NCBI RefSeq assembly: GCF_001949145.1
Contig: NW_019091367.1
Span: forward strand, 1,392,434-1,447,773
Origin: Acanthaster planci
Lineage: Eukaryota > Echinodermata > Asteroidea > Valvatida > Acanthasteridae
Direction of reading: 5' to 3'
DNA length: 55,340 nt
Position numbers and translations under genes: made by a program. The notes under the pieces were generated by a model, which ran no database searches, was not told where the DNA came from, and saw nothing but the letters and a program-made list of their open reading frames with translations. Positions 1 to 12,827 of this stretch are shown here, one piece after another (within the stretch, counting starts at the first letter, position 1; each line of letters starts with the position of its first letter).

Positions 1-875
1 TGCTGTCCAAGAGACATCTCCATGTAGATTCCATGCATGCAAGTAACAAGCTCTCTGATTGGTTTTTGCCAACTCTCATTTCTATGTATCTACCAATCAA
101 AGGGAAGCATAAAGCACCAATACTGAGAGCTTCTGCTGATTGGCTGTATGTAAATGGTAATTTTCCTGGAATACCGGCATGTGCATCAGCACAGAGCAGG
201 ATACACCAATAATAAATCACAAAATGGTAAACAAGAAACAGTCGCATATTCAAAGAAGAAACATGAATGAAAATCTACATGAAGGCATTCAATGTGTACA
301 AACAAGATGGACAGGCAAGCAAAGGAAAATACCACCAACTACATGCACGACGTGTAGCAAACGAAAACATGATACCTGAATACCAAAGACTACTTAAATG
401 CCTTGCACTGTGTCAAGTCACTGCATTAACCCTAACAGTCCTCAAAGCTTCCAACCTGTTGAAGGACTGCGTATTAATTGTTAGGGTTTGAGTTGACCTG
501 AAGCTGGATTTTCCAGGCAGCCAGCTGCATCTTTTGTTTGGCATGTTTATGACCACAGACACAATGGGTTCATCACACCCGCAAAGGTCTTGGCTACGGC
601 TTGCAGTAATGCATGCATGTACGGTATAAGAAGTAGCCGTAGCCACTGGCCAATTGGCTGCCATACTGGCACATGCATTGGAAGCCATAGCCAAGACTTT
701 CTAATGAAACATTAAGAAAACTTGTCAGTTATTCCGTGTACACGCACAAGGAACACAAAACTTTGGGTGTTGTCATTTTATTTAACATGAGCATTTCAAA
801 TAAAACTGGCAGATCTCGTATAAGGCCAACGTCACAGGCAAAACAAAGCCGTTGGAAGATTGCCAGCACGCTTAC
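1..875. other. Intron/downstream part of the copine gene, no exon found
   Basis: This stretch lies downstream of the last visible copine exon. The next copine exon should begin by completing a Gly codon and continue the second C2 domain with a sequence like HDFIGEF. I could not find such a sequence on the minus strand here, so it probably lies left of the window. Open frames are short and none resembles a copine or another family. Confidence 0.5.
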
Positions 876-3800
876 CCTCCGTCACTATCCCAGTCAAAGC
901 ATTCCACTTTGATGGTCCGATCCTGGTCGCCGTTGCACAGCGCCCTCACAAGAATCGGGAATGGCCGCCATGATGGATTCAGAGTGTTCTTAATCACTTC
1001 CGTTTTGTGGCATATTGTGTACCTTTCATTAAAAAAATTAGTCAGTCTAAATATATCAATATGTCACAATTTATTTACGATGCCTAACACAGTTTCGTTT
1101 TTATGCTCTCCTACTGTGAAAACGCATGTTGCTGAGCATGCTGGAACTTGGAAGCATAGATATTTAGAATGATCCAGAGAGAAACGTCCAACTTACGAAT
1201 TGTCTTCATTGCAGCGATAAAAGACCATGAAGGGGTCAGACTTGCCCAGGAAGTCTTTCTTGTCCAGCTTGTGCCCACAAAAGCTGAATGTTGCTCGTGT
1301 CTGTGCAAACATAAAGTGATGTAAACTCCTGTTACCCTTAAAAGTCATTATCATTACACATCTTCGTAACAATCTGCTAAGCACAAGATTTTAAGCTTAC
1401 AGAGGCTCTGCATATTTTGCGTAGACAATTAGCAGTAAACCAAGCAAGAGGCACGCTAACTTTGGAGGAGCAAATTGATTTCTATGGTAAGCACGACATT
1501 TCTCCTATTAATCACTCCGTGAAATTGGGCCCAGAGCTCAGAGGCTTATTTAAGACCAACCTAAATATCCCCTCAAGCCCATGGACCCCTGCCCCTCAAA
1601 AACTTGATCTGTCTTACCTTGCAGTCACTGACTTCCTCGGCCGCTATGATGATTTTGCCGGCTTTCTTCCCACTCGCACTGAAACACAAGCAACCATTTT
1701 AAACAAACAAAATGAACTGGGCCATTGGTTTTCTCCCTTCCACATCATCAGCACACCCGTGGGGGGGGCAGATCGTTACACACCGTTGCAGGAGTGTAAG
1801 TGGCCACACATTCAACCAAAACTTAAAAACAGGCCACAAAAAGGTGAAATTTATGAAGTTCTCATAATTTTGTACAAAGCAGATGTGAGCAGAAAGTCAG
1901 AGTAAAAGTCGCAATCAAAAAAACTGAAATCAGCTGAAAAGCTGAATTCTCAAACTCCTGCTTTGACATTTCAAAGACAAGGCACAGATCTGATCAGGGG
2001 CGGATGAAGGATTTTTGCCAAAGGGGGAGAGTATGAACTCAAACTTTTAGGGTCACAGCCATAAAATTAAGGAGGTTGGGTAACCAGAAACAAAACTGTT
2101 GTTTTTAAGCCTTTGTCTCATTTATTGGGTTGGGTCCCTCTTTTTTCCCCTCCGTTTTTTTCTTCTCTTTTATTTATTCATTTATCTCTTCGCTGAAAAA
2201 GGGCGGGGCATGCACCCCCATGCCCCCCCCCAATCTGCCCCCGATGATATTCACAAATCTTTCTGAAATCTTCCCTACAGTACTTACTTTAATGGTTTCT
2301 CCAGACGATTATTAGAGGAACCCAGGATTTCTCCTAAAGTGGTTTCAAGACTCCCTAGGAAATCCTGAATGTAAATTGAAAGTTCAAAAGAAACTATTAA
2401 TCAGGGACAACGTCATATGGGAAAATTACAAATTTGAGGAGGAAACCCAAAGTTCAAAACGCAAATAAAATATACTTTTTGCACACTGCCCTTTGCCTGT
2501 TTATTACACTACATTTGAAACCCTAGGACCCATACATGTACAAAATCCAAACACAACCGTCATATTGTACACCTACAACCTTATCATGCTGCCAATGTAA
2601 GTCTAATTGGCATGTGTCTGCTTTCTATTCGTAGTGTTTCATGCCAGATAGGGCAATATGTCAGAGCAGCGTTTAGATTACTGGCTCAAGGGGGCCCTCG
2701 GCTAGAGAGACCGTCACCAGTCCATTTTGGGTAAGCGGGACAAATGACTGCGGCAAAAATAAGCCAAGCACGTAAGGTAAGATGCTTCCTTGAGAACACC
2801 AAGCAATGTACATGTAGCGGTTGCCTAAAGTGAATACTTTCCATACCAGTAAACTTGTCAGTGACTACGTGGTGGAATGAAGATCCATAATGCTTTTATT
2901 ATATCAAGTGGCACAAACATGGTCATCAGTTTGCAAAAGAGACGGCACTTCCCACAAGAGTATTTTCCAATATGTATGTGGTATGTGTACATACATGTAT
3001 GTGTGCAGTGTGCACCCAAGCATTCAATTTGAAGATCGAGGCAACTCTTCAACAGCAACAATCCTTCCTTAAGGCTGTGCCAAAATCCAAGTAACTGAAT
3101 ATTCTATTGATTATCAAATATTTGAATATTACTCTTTAAATTTGAATACGCTCTGGTGATGCTCTGTACTGTATGTGACTGCTTCAAAAAAGCAGCCCAT
3201 GAATGAAAATGTTTCCAATGTCATCATTGTTTTCACAAAAGACACAAATTTCGCTTTGCGGCACAAAACAAAACTTTCAAGAAAACTGCATTTTAAAGTT
3301 GGTCACTTATCAGAACTTCATCTGTCCAATGCTGAAGAAATGTATCCACCTGACAATTGGCAACATCTATTCTGTTGTCATTACACGTGATAGCAGCAGA
3401 ATTGTTGCATTTGTAAATCATTCAAGAATTGAATTTGTCCCTTCAGGAAAATGAAAAAAATCCAATGGGGTAAATTCTGCCCTTCACTGCTTATTAATGG
3501 AATCTCCACTGGATCACAAAGTTCGGCCCTTCCTGAAAATGACACATACAGTTTGAATCATCGTTGTTTGGCCAATGGCAACAGATATGGTAAAAATGAC
3601 TTCACCAGAAGACAACCTGGTCAGTTTCGTTCAAATATAGAAAACCAAAAAACAGTGACGATTAGGGGCCAACTTCAGCAAGGTAGAACCTGGAAAGACT
3701 TCTCGTGGTCCTGCTGATTCCTTCTCCCCTCACCCTTCCTTTAAAATGAGCCACTCAGGAGACGCGTCTATTGGAGTGGTACGATGCTCAAAAGTGCATT

Positions 3801-6800
3801 CTAAAACTTAAAGAGTACACATATGCAGCAGTACGTGCATTTTGGCACTCCACAGCACCCTATCAATCAAACAGGCAGGCAACTCATGTTTGTACCTCCT
3901 GTCCATAAGTGTGGTGTCATTCACCTTCCAATACACTGGTTGCCTAATGCGGTTGATAAGAGCACGTGCAACACAGTTAAATCATTCCATGCTTGAAGCA
4001 AAACACCAACCAACAAAAACAAAGACAGAAATCATCGGCTTACGTGAGAGGTGAGTTTCTGTCTGGGGGAGTCCACATCATAACTGAAAAATGAGAATAT
4101 TCAGAAAAGGCTAATACGAATTGATCACACAACCGATACAAATAAAAATTATATCAGAAGAACTACTAGTAGCTATAGTGAAAGAGGAAATAACTCCAAG
4201 TGCTACCAACTACTGGAACACATTACCAGTGCATCTCACAACAGAAACTGTATAAAAGGAATGGTACATCTACCTACATGTATTATTTGCATTTTCATTT
4301 TGAGAAATGTCTCTTTGTATATGAATTATAAGGAATCAAGACAGTATTGGAATGACTAATATCCACTTCTGCATGAATTGCCCATAGAGGATAATGATCG
4401 CCACATTAAATATATGTACTGTACTTAGACTTTCATGGGTGCATCAAGTTGAACGAGCCATTTGCGAGTTAAATTTAAATAATATCTTGTACACTGAGTT
4501 ATCTGATTGCACATACATTGTAAACATAACGATTTGAATTCCCCAGACTAAAGACACTGTTACTATACCTTGTGATTCGGGGCAAGCTCTCCCATAGCAA
4601 CCACCATCCCTGGAATGGACTGGTTCCTTTGTGCCCTTCTTATCCATTGAGAACAGTGTATTGTTGCAAGGCGTCTCTTATGTAACTAAGCAAAAGCTTG
4701 CCCCGAATCACGAAGTATAACAATGAAAAATTCAATTTGTTATGTTCATGTGAATTTAAAGAACTCAGTGAAGCAGATTTTTTTTCTCAAAAAAGGCTAT
4801 TTGCATATCAAATAAGTAGCAATTTACAGACAACTGTTTTCTTAATGAGCAACTCACTTTTAAAGTTTCCCTGAGATCCTGTGTTCATAAAACTGTGATA
4901 ATACCAGGATTACTTGTCAGAGCTAATGCAGTCCAAACAAGAGACAACCAGTGGCTTGAAACAGAGAGCTCTCTCAGAGAACTTTGATCATTTACACCAT
5001 TCACTTGACAATAGTGAGGGGGAGACAGCATGGGGGGTGCACTGCTCAACAACGTGGGAAAGAGGTTGACTCCCCAATCTCATTGGTTTTCTCAGTGCAT
5101 CACGTGTCAATTGCTGCAGTGTTTTTTACTCACATTTCGAATTTCAGCCTCTGGCATTCTTCAAAGAAGTAAGTCAGGATGAACTTCTTGACAAAGTCTG
5201 GATTCAAGGTGTTCTGGATCTGTTCCGTTCTCTCATACTGATGACAGAAAAATCGCAGCACACAGTCTTTTAAATAAATGTGACTACACGTATGTGCAAT
5301 GTCACTTACATGCACTGCACCACTGGCTAAGCTCAAGTGACAACCATACAGTACTTCAACCACTGGTCAATTTTCCCTTGGAACCTCTGCAAAAATATAC
5401 ATTACGGGCACCGGGGAAAATTGACTAGCGGTTGACAAGTGATCCTCACTTGAACTTGCCCGGTACTGTAAATGTACATGTAAATCGGCTTGATATTTTC
5501 ACAACAGCATTGCACTTTGCATCTACCCCCACCCCAAAAAGTTCTGTTTTAATTGAGATGCTATGAGAATTTACTTCTAAAAATTTTAAACTCTGGTTCC
5601 AGTCAGTCTGTTTTTTAGCAGGCTTTGATGAGCTTGTTGTGTTGGCAGGGTGTCTGAGCAGTCCGGGCGATTCACAATAGTGCGCCACCAAGAGTTTGCA
5701 ACAAACTGGCCAATCATAACGCGCGAAATTTGTCGACCATTTTCAAACGCGCATTGAGTCGACAAATTTCGCGCATTGTGATTGGCCAACGCGTTGCAAA
5801 CTCTTGGTGGCGCACTATTGTGAAACGGCCGTATTACCGATACCGAGAAGCTCAGACTTGAGCTAGTGTAAATTGAATAACTTACACTTGGATGAAAAAT
5901 CTGAACACTTACATTTATGTAAATGTCACATGGAAATTTATACATAGTCAGTTAGAGCTGCCTACCTCGGCAAATTGTTTGGATCCGAGCTGGGTGGTAT
6001 ACAAGACACACACTATTATAAAGCAAACCAAACGAGACAACCACAATTAACCAATTAGCACACACAGCATTTGTATTACAATGCACGCTACATACATGTA
6101 CATCTACCGTACTCAGTACAGATCAATGGGCAGGCTGCCTGATTTTGACGATCCCCTTTATTTAGCCATTCAACATTTTCCTTTGCCATGCAGGTCCAAA
6201 GTTATAAAATGAATGAGCAGGGTTAAATAAGCATGCAAATCAGGGTAAAACTGGGCATCCGTCTATGGACAAATTTCACTTTCACATCGGAAACAGAATT
6301 TTCACAGGTAAAAAGGTCATGAAGAAAAGGCAGGGAGAGTGTCCACCACGAAACATTTTCTCTGAGGTAATACTGATAGTCTATCAGCATCTTCAGCAAA
6401 CAAGCCAGACACCCGAATATCATCATCTTGAACATTTCATACACAATGGCTGCACAGCTTTTGATGTTTGGTGTGACACTACGGGGTAGTAATGGGCACT
6501 GTGTAAAAAGTGTGCTCCTGAAAGAGGACATTTGTGTGTGCAGTTACGGAGAAAAAAGGTACTGTTTATGAAGAGGACAGTGAGCATTTAATGGTTACAA
6601 AACACTGAAGGTACAAAAAAGGACACAAAAGAATGGGAATTTGAAATAATATGAATAAATAACAATAAATACCCCACATATCTCATGATCTCCCATGCTA
6701 GGCTTCTGAATCCCATTCAACAATGCCACTCTTACACCTTGAGGGGGCTTGCAACCTCTGATGCTAGGCTATTTGAGCCCAACCTGTAGCTGACCCGTTG

Positions 6801-8181
6801 GATCTTGTTCATAAGCTGAGCATGCATGTGTACTCTTCCTTGGACAAGCATTTTGTGTTAAAGTTCTGGACAAAGTGGGGTTGGAGATTTACATGTAAAC
6901 AGCTTGCACAGCATGGTGATGGAGCCAGAATTGTCCAAACTCTGGGGTATGCATACTGTAGACCACGACATTTGCATAAACCAAAAAATAAAGAAAACAA
7001 AAACACGAACATGGGTAATTCCAGAAATTACATGTACATGTAGGGGTCCATTTTTTTCCCTGTGTCCCTGTCACATCTGACATATGATATTGTAAGTTCA
7101 GAACACATGTGTTAATTTCCAAGAGCGAAGAATCAATGCAAACTACCTGCCAAACGAATCGTAATAGAATTCAATTCTGGCGATATTTCCATGTCAAATG
7201 AAACAGGGACACAAAAATGTCAAACGTTTAGACCCTTAATTTCTAGAATTACCCACATACACGAACATCTCAAACCTTTTCTAACTTTTAAATTCATGGT
7301 ATGTGTGGGCACTTACTTGGGTCTGACTTGGACATGACATCTCTGTCCCTCAAGTCCCTGTATTAGAAGAAAAAGACAACAAACACAAAACACTCACTGT
7401 ATTTCATTTTTTTGGGGGGGGGACGGGCATTTTAAGCTTTAGGTGCACCGATACACATATTATGTCAAGTCACGATGTCCAATGTTGAGAGGGAACAAGG
7501 GCAGATCCAGAACCAAATTTCAAGGGACTGGGGGATTTGTATTTGGGCAAGGAACCCAAAATTTGTCAATTTTTTCTTCATAAAACCTTTTACGGCCCAG
7601 CTGTGGAGAAAGGCTGCATTTTCGGTCTTTTTAAACACTTCTGGGAAGAAGGGAATAAAGAAGATATGTACCCCAAATCACCTTCGTCTCACTAAATTAA
7701 AAAAAAACAAAATTTGTTCCTTTTGGGGAGGGGGTCAGGAGGTATGACCTCAGTTGAGTCCTCCCCTGGATCCATCAAAAAAAATTGAAGTACAGTAAAC
7801 ATGTACATGTATGCACCGGTACACATGTACAGGGTACTGTACATGTACAGGGGTAGCCCAGCCTGAGGTTGGAAATTGTCTTCATTACACCACGACTAAC
7901 GTCCACGTCGCCACGACTGTCAGATTGTAAAAGACAACCACTACAGCCCTATTTGTGGGGCTAGATGCAAGGGAGCCGTCGTGCCGTGAAGTTGCGTTGC
8001 CTGGAGGGAAGCTAGAGAGAGGAATGTGTGTCGTAAATGTAAAGGCATGACTAGAATTATAGGCCTAATACGAGTAACATGACTAATATGCCCACCTGCA
8101 CGACACGGTGATTTCTACTCTTGTCGCGGGCACACTCGCCGTTCCGGGTTGAAACAGCGTCGCAGCCGAATTCACGGCCAT
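876..8181 (-). CDS. CPNE: Copine (CPNE5/8/9-type), N-terminal part, nine exons
   Basis: Copines are cytosolic proteins that bind phospholipid membranes in response to Ca2+ through two C2 domains followed by a vWA-like domain. Exons read on the minus strand: 8181-8096, 7357-7317, 6012-5966, 5237-5134, 4083-4044, 2364-2288, 1678-1618, 1300-1197, 1022-876. All have AG/GT borders and consistent phases, giving about 235 residues. The start ATG at 8181 is followed by [13 protein letters not shown], the N-terminal style of vertebrate CPNE8/5. C2A shows [29 protein letters not shown] and YDVDSP. C2B shows [39 protein letters not shown] and DWDSDGG. The acidic Ca2+-binding residues of both domains are present. 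The rest of C2B and the vWA domain lie beyond the left edge. Family identity is firm; the exact paralogue is inferred. Confidence 0.93.
1994..2246. repeat. Short MITE-like element with GGGGCGGAT ends, in a copine intron
   Basis: The left end reads CAGGGGCGGATGAAGG. The right end, on the other strand, reads roughly GGGGGCAGATTGGGG, so the termini are imperfect inverted repeats. The interior has a pyrimidine-rich tract and poly-G/poly-C runs. Similar ends occur near 7497-7775 and 44155-44325. No coding capacity is seen. Its right end lies about 40 bases from the copine exon at 2288. Confidence 0.45.
5665..5830. repeat. Foldback MITE (near-perfect hairpin) in a copine intron
   Basis: Two arms of about 66 bases, starting TTCACAATAGTGCGCCACCA on either strand, meet around a short centre near 5740-5750. 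Each arm carries GCGCGAAATTTGTCGAC. The arms differ at only a few positions, so the whole unit can fold into a long hairpin. It has no coding capacity and sits between copine exons 3 and 4. This is the structure of a non-autonomous DNA transposon; the superfamily is not assigned. Confidence 0.85.
7497..7775. repeat. MITE-like element, GGGCAGATCC ends
   Basis: The left end GGGCAGATCCAG and the right end (other strand GGATCCAGGGGAGG) resemble the termini of the elements at 1994-2246 and 44155-44325. The interior is A/T- and G-run-rich without a convincing reading frame. Boundaries are approximate. Confidence 0.35.
7780..7860. repeat. Cluster of GTACATGTAC palindromes
   Basis: Several overlapping copies of ACATGTAC/GTACATGTAC occur here. 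The same palindrome recurs through the window, densely at 26.3-30.5 kb. It is a simple-sequence feature of this genome; no function can be read from it. Confidence 0.5.
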
Positions 8182-8710
8182 CTTCCACCAGAAAGAGATA
8201 AACTGATCAAATATCTGGAGCTCAAGCTCTAAAGACTAAACGAGGCAAGCACATGCAGTACAGTAAGAGTAATGAGTAAGACTGGGACAGTCGATGCACC
8301 TGTTAGAGGAAAAGCGCGTTCAATATGTACAGTGTACAGTAGTAGTAGTAGTAATAGGTCTAACGTTCTAGGGTATATGGGCTGGGCCGAGCAAAATTAA
8401 CAGAGCCTATTTCCAAAACCAAGTGCGCCCTCATTTTGTTCACAGTGGTTTATTTTTTTTTAACTCAACTCGTTTAATCCCGGTCACTGATGACGGTAAT
8501 TTTATATAGGCCGTGTTCAATTAACTTCCTATCGTTTTCGGTGTTTTGAAGGGGCGGGTGACTTTCACGGTTGCTCCCTTGATGCGCACAATAAGTAAGC
8601 TTAGGAGCCATCCAATCTATTCTTTATCGTTTCCACTAGCGTACAAGGAGTATCGTTTACAGACCCTGCGCTTATACCTAGGGGTGCACGGGTCGCAGCA
8701 ACTTAATTTC
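8182..8710 (-). promoter_or_regulatory. Upstream flank of the copine gene
   Basis: The bases directly upstream of the copine ATG (minus strand) should hold the 5' untranslated region and promoter. I see no convincing TATA box at a suitable distance. A short AGT trinucleotide run lies at about 8339-8353. No other gene is seen. Assigned by position only. Confidence 0.35.
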
Positions 8711-9090
8711 CATAGACAGCGGTGATAAATCCCCATACTTCACAGAAATACTCAGAACTCGCACAGGTGTTCAGGCTGCACATGAAAACGATGTTCGACA
8801 TGTCCTCTTTCTTCTTCCTTTCACTTTTTAGTGAGTTGACCAATTAATTTTTGAGAAATTTTCACCCAAAGCCGACCACCCCTAAAGTGAAGGAAATTTC
8901 ACTGCCTGGAAAAGTAGCCAAACGGCTAAATAGTGCCACTTTCGGACCCGATTGCAATAAAATTGCTCAGAATTGGAAGCCCTAGGCCTGATTCCGGGCC
9001 AGAGGTTCAGTGCATATGTCTTCAAAGCCCCCCCCCCTTCCATGGCTGAGTGCATGTGAGTTCGGCGGAGATATTTCTGGCCTATTTTCC
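8711..9090 (+). repeat. Dispersed repeat, copy 1
   Basis: This block matches 32808-33245 in the same orientation. Shared landmarks include CATAGACA near the start, ATGTCCTCTTTC, GAAATTTCACTGCCTGGAAA, AATTGCTCAGAATTGGAAGC and TTCTGGCCTATTT at the end. The copies differ by substitutions and several indels. No terminal inverted repeats are obvious. Both copies lie upstream of a minus-strand gene start (copine here, the glycylase for the other copy). Confidence 0.75.
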
Positions 9091-9283
9091 AGAGAGCACC
9101 CCTACAGAGATTTTTTTAAACGGTGATATTATCATACGTACGGCATACTGAACCAGATCTCTATTCGAAGCATATAAATATTTTTGCTCGCATCTTACCA
9201 TTATAAATTGTTAAAAAGAGCAAGTACGTACTCTACGAACATGACAAAGAAACGAAAAAGGGAATTAGGAGAAAAACAGGTGA

Positions 9284-9490
9284 TTGTTGTCAGGGTTGTT
9301 GGAGTTTTCGGCAAGGGCCTCCCGTGCGGGGTCGTCAGCGTTGTTTCCAGCTGGTACGGTTCCCCCTTTCCCGCCTATAAAACCCACAGGCCCGCACCAC
9401 GTGGGAGAAGAAAGACCGGCGGGCGCTGCTCTGAAGTTTCATGTCACTTTCAGCCAAACGTGCCCATCCTCTGCAAAGGTACTTCTGTGG
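9284..9490 (+). promoter_or_regulatory. GC-rich patch with TATA box and E-box (candidate promoter)
   Basis: Inside AT-rich DNA, a GC-rich stretch carries TATAAAA at 9376-9382 and CACGTG at 9398-9403, followed 70-80 bases later by CTGCAAAG|GTACTTC, which looks like a splice donor. Together they could mark a TATA-driven first exon on the plus strand. No downstream exon was recognised, so this is only a candidate. Confidence 0.3.
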
Positions 9491-11555
9491 GCTTGAGGGC
9501 TGTCAAAGTCAGAGTTTACCAAAGCGATACAGTACTCAACCAACCAACTTGTATTTACGACTGCATACAAATTCAATGCATGCAGCGACTGAGCTAGAGC
9601 TGCATTAATGCAAAAAAGGGACCTCACTGGGACCAGAAATTGAACCAATGTGCACGATTAGAAGTAAACAATTAGCTTTATCCTTGATAGATCATGTACA
9701 AAGATGCCATTAAATGTTTTCGTTTCGTTCCAAGTGCAAAAAAAGCTTACAGCTGGTGAAGAGGATATTTCGACATCCTCCAAATTTAGTTTCAGGTTTC
9801 CAATCACAAACTAAATTACTGCCAGACTTCAAAACACAACACGGGTCCTATTATCCACTGCGCCATATCGCATATGACAACTGATAAAACCAAGCTCATT
9901 TTTGAACGAATGCTAACGGTATTCAATGAAACATGATTTATTACCCATATAACACTGAAACAAAGTAAAAACATCTTCAAGATGAAATTATTGCTTTTAG
10001 CATAAAGACTTTATACAGATTATATAAATACAGACCAAAGTTCGTCACTCTAAGGAAATTTCTTGGGGGCACACCCTTGATAAATTTGACAGTTTTCATT
10101 TTTGATTATAACACAAAATCACCGTGGCGTGAACAACTGAGGCATGATCAAACAGTACGGAAACGCAAAAAGCTTCGCGAATAACTGAAACGTCTATCAA
10201 AGTATTCAAGCTGAAAAGTTCTGGTGAAGAAAACCCAATAAACAGAAAAGGGCACGTCATACGGATAACATATCCCTTTCGGCTATTCTAGAGAGGTATC
10301 GTGCTGCAGCCTGAGCAAATTAAAAGCAGTACAAAGATTCCGGCTAGAAAAAAAATGCCAAGAATACTAGCAAAATGCTACTGTAGGCAGGCAGCACTTT
10401 GAAGCAGAAACAAATCATACAAATGTGTTTGTTGAGCAGCTTGTAAACATTTTTTACCAATAGGAAATAATGTTTCGGCCGGTTAGTACAATTTAAACTC
10501 GGCTGCGACTTTTTCAAACTCAAATCTAATTTCAAATGCTCTCGGAATAACCTTGACTACTTGACATTCTAGTCTCAAAAAGAAATTAAAAATGGGATCT
10601 TCAACGGTGAGTAACAAATGCAAAAATAGAATGGGTGGAAACCAGTTTGAATGCTCTTTTTTTCTTGTTATGAATTCAGCGTACTTCTTTTATACAACAA
10701 TTCGAAATGTGTGGGTTTTTTCAGAATAACTGCAGTCAAGCAGGAATGCATCTAATCACGGATAGACTGAACACAGTCCAAATGCCTTCGATCAAAAATA
10801 AGAACTGGTCTTCTTTCACCATTTCTGTAGGCACTTTAGAAAGGACCTGAACGTTAGCATGAAAAAAATACATCTCTATAATGAAATGTACAAAAGAATT
10901 ACATCTATGAAATGGCACTTAAAGACTTACATGTATAAATTCTGATAGTCATTCACAATGGTTATTTGATTAAATACTAAATTATACTCAATATAAAAAA
11001 TGACCGACAAAAACATTCTACGGTGGAAAAAGGCTTTGGGCACCGTGCATATATGAAAATGAACCAAAAAACTGCATGTATGTATACACATTAGCTAGAG
11101 AAATACACGGTTACATGCAAGGGACCCACTTCACACCGCTGCAAGGCTACAAAATCTGCTAAGCACTGAAGACATTAACTCAGCAAAAATATGGGTTTCC
11201 TGCCCGTGTGCTGGTTTACAGCTGATTTTGCTCTTGATGAACAATAACAAGCTTAAGTACATAATCATTTGCCCTTAATACAGCTCTGCAGCGATGATCC
11301 ATGCACTTGACAATTCAGCTATGAACATTTGGGGGTGTAACTTTCCCATTGTGTGTTGTGACTGAAGGTTTTGTAATTAATGTTATTTTTCACAGACCAT
11401 GATTTTCAGCAGAATTTTTTTCCTACAGATTTGGTTAAATTTCACTCTGCACATCATGCAATAAAAAACATATTTTCCAAACAAAATTACGCGTTCAGCC
11501 TTTTCACCTCAGCCTTGATATCTGCATTCGGATGATGCTTTTGAATAGGGCATTT
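9491..11555. other. Non-coding interval, possibly a 3' UTR
   Basis: No convincing coding region is present. If the candidate exon at 11560-11995 ends a minus-strand gene, this stretch could be its long 3' untranslated region. On the minus strand an AATAAA sits at 9942-9937. Confidence 0.3.
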
Positions 11556-11559
11556 TTAC

Positions 11560-11995
11560 CTGGCGTAAGCATTGGATACTGAAAATGGGTAAGTCCCGCA
11601 TGGCACCCTGACTTCTCCGCCACGTATTTGTATCTTGGTTTCCCTGCGCTGCCTGTTAACATTGGGGCGGGTCTTGCCGGCGATAAAGGCTGCCCTGCCC
11701 ACTTTGTGGACGCCCTGGATCGGGTCTGGACCGCTGAGCGTCACCAGGTTGCCCTGCCTGTTGCTGACGAAGGTTCCGCTGCGCGGAATCAGCTCAGGCG
11801 ACCAGCCGCCCGCCACCGGTGACTGGCGACTGGAGTTGGGCCGGCTGATGCAATCATCACCAACAGGGGTTTTCACGCTGTCCCGCCGGCAGGCACAGTC
11901 TGCAGCCGTTTTGTCAGCTTCCAACTTGACCCCAGGGATGCCGCTGTTGCAACGCGAGCAGGAGCGACCCCAGGCGCCATCTACAATCCCGACTG
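11560..11995 (-). CDS. Candidate exon of an unrecognised gene (disordered, Arg/Pro/Ser-rich)
   Basis: One frame is open through this GC-rich block (about 145 codons). It is preceded on the minus strand by a long pyrimidine tract (12020-12100) and an AG at 11996 or 11993, and followed by AG|GTAAAA at 11560/11559. If the donor is not used, the frame stops three codons later with TAA at 11558-11556. The product includes CSRCNSGIPGVK and GNLVTLSGPDPIQ and looks low-complexity and basic. It matches no family I recognise. After that stop the same frame continues for about 20 codons to KAEVKRLNA and a TAA at 11487. It may be the terminal exon of a gene between the copine and the glycylase. Coding status is inferred from frame length and base composition. 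Confidence 0.4.
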
Positions 11996-12827
11996 CTGTT
12001 TCCCGGTAAAGATCACAGATACAGCAAGGAGGAAGAGGAGAGACAGACGAGGGTGAAGGGATGCGGCAAGGACAATGAGACAAGACGCAGTGAGCATTAC
12101 GTGAAAACAGATGCAGGGGGTACCATGGCAACGATGGGGATGAATGCAAGCAAGGATACCAAGGTTACAAAGGTCGACCATGCCAGGAGATGAACATCCA
12201 AAGGTGAGGCAAGGCAGGAAGAATGATACCGTAGGATGGAGAATAAGGCAAAGGGAGGTGAGGGGAAAGGGAAAAAACAAAGTCAATGTGAATGAGTGGC
12301 ACCAGCATTCCCATGTGAAGGGTTACCGTCAATATTCAAGTTAAAGCTGTATACAGGCTTTAGCATCCAAAGTAGGGCTCAAACAAATACTTCAAACGGG
12401 AGATGGACACACATGTTTTTGTAAGGTCATTAGCAATTCCACAAAGCTTACAGATTTGGATTTAAAATGGTTTATGCTCAACCATAGGGTTTTAAAAGAG
12501 GATGAGTAGGTCCCGAAAGCATTTTTGCCTGAAGTCATGATCATAAAACGGGGAAAAATGCACTAAAGCAAAGCAAAATATGAAAAAAAATTACAAATTA
12601 TGAGATACAATGTCTAAAGTCAGTAGTGATGAAAGTATTCATCAGAAATCCCACAGACTAGTGGCTTCAACAATTTGAATACAAAGCAGTTTTATCAGGA
12701 AGACTTTCCTCAATATGCTCTACTTTTATGAGTATAGTTTTTATTTGGGCGTCTGAGGCATAAACAACCCATTTTGTCTGGTTTATTTGCAAGCATAGCA
12801 ATTGATAAAACAGGTGTTTTGACGTAC

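Noticed and set aside
9376-9490. Spliced-leader RNA gene
   Set aside because: A TATA box and donor-like site are present, but no Sm-site/hairpin structure or repeat array was seen, and trans-splicing is not established for the likely host group.
11628-12009. Plus-strand open frames opposite the candidate exon
   Set aside because: Hydrophobic, Leu/Pro-rich composition typical of antisense frames; the minus-strand frame has better splice borders.
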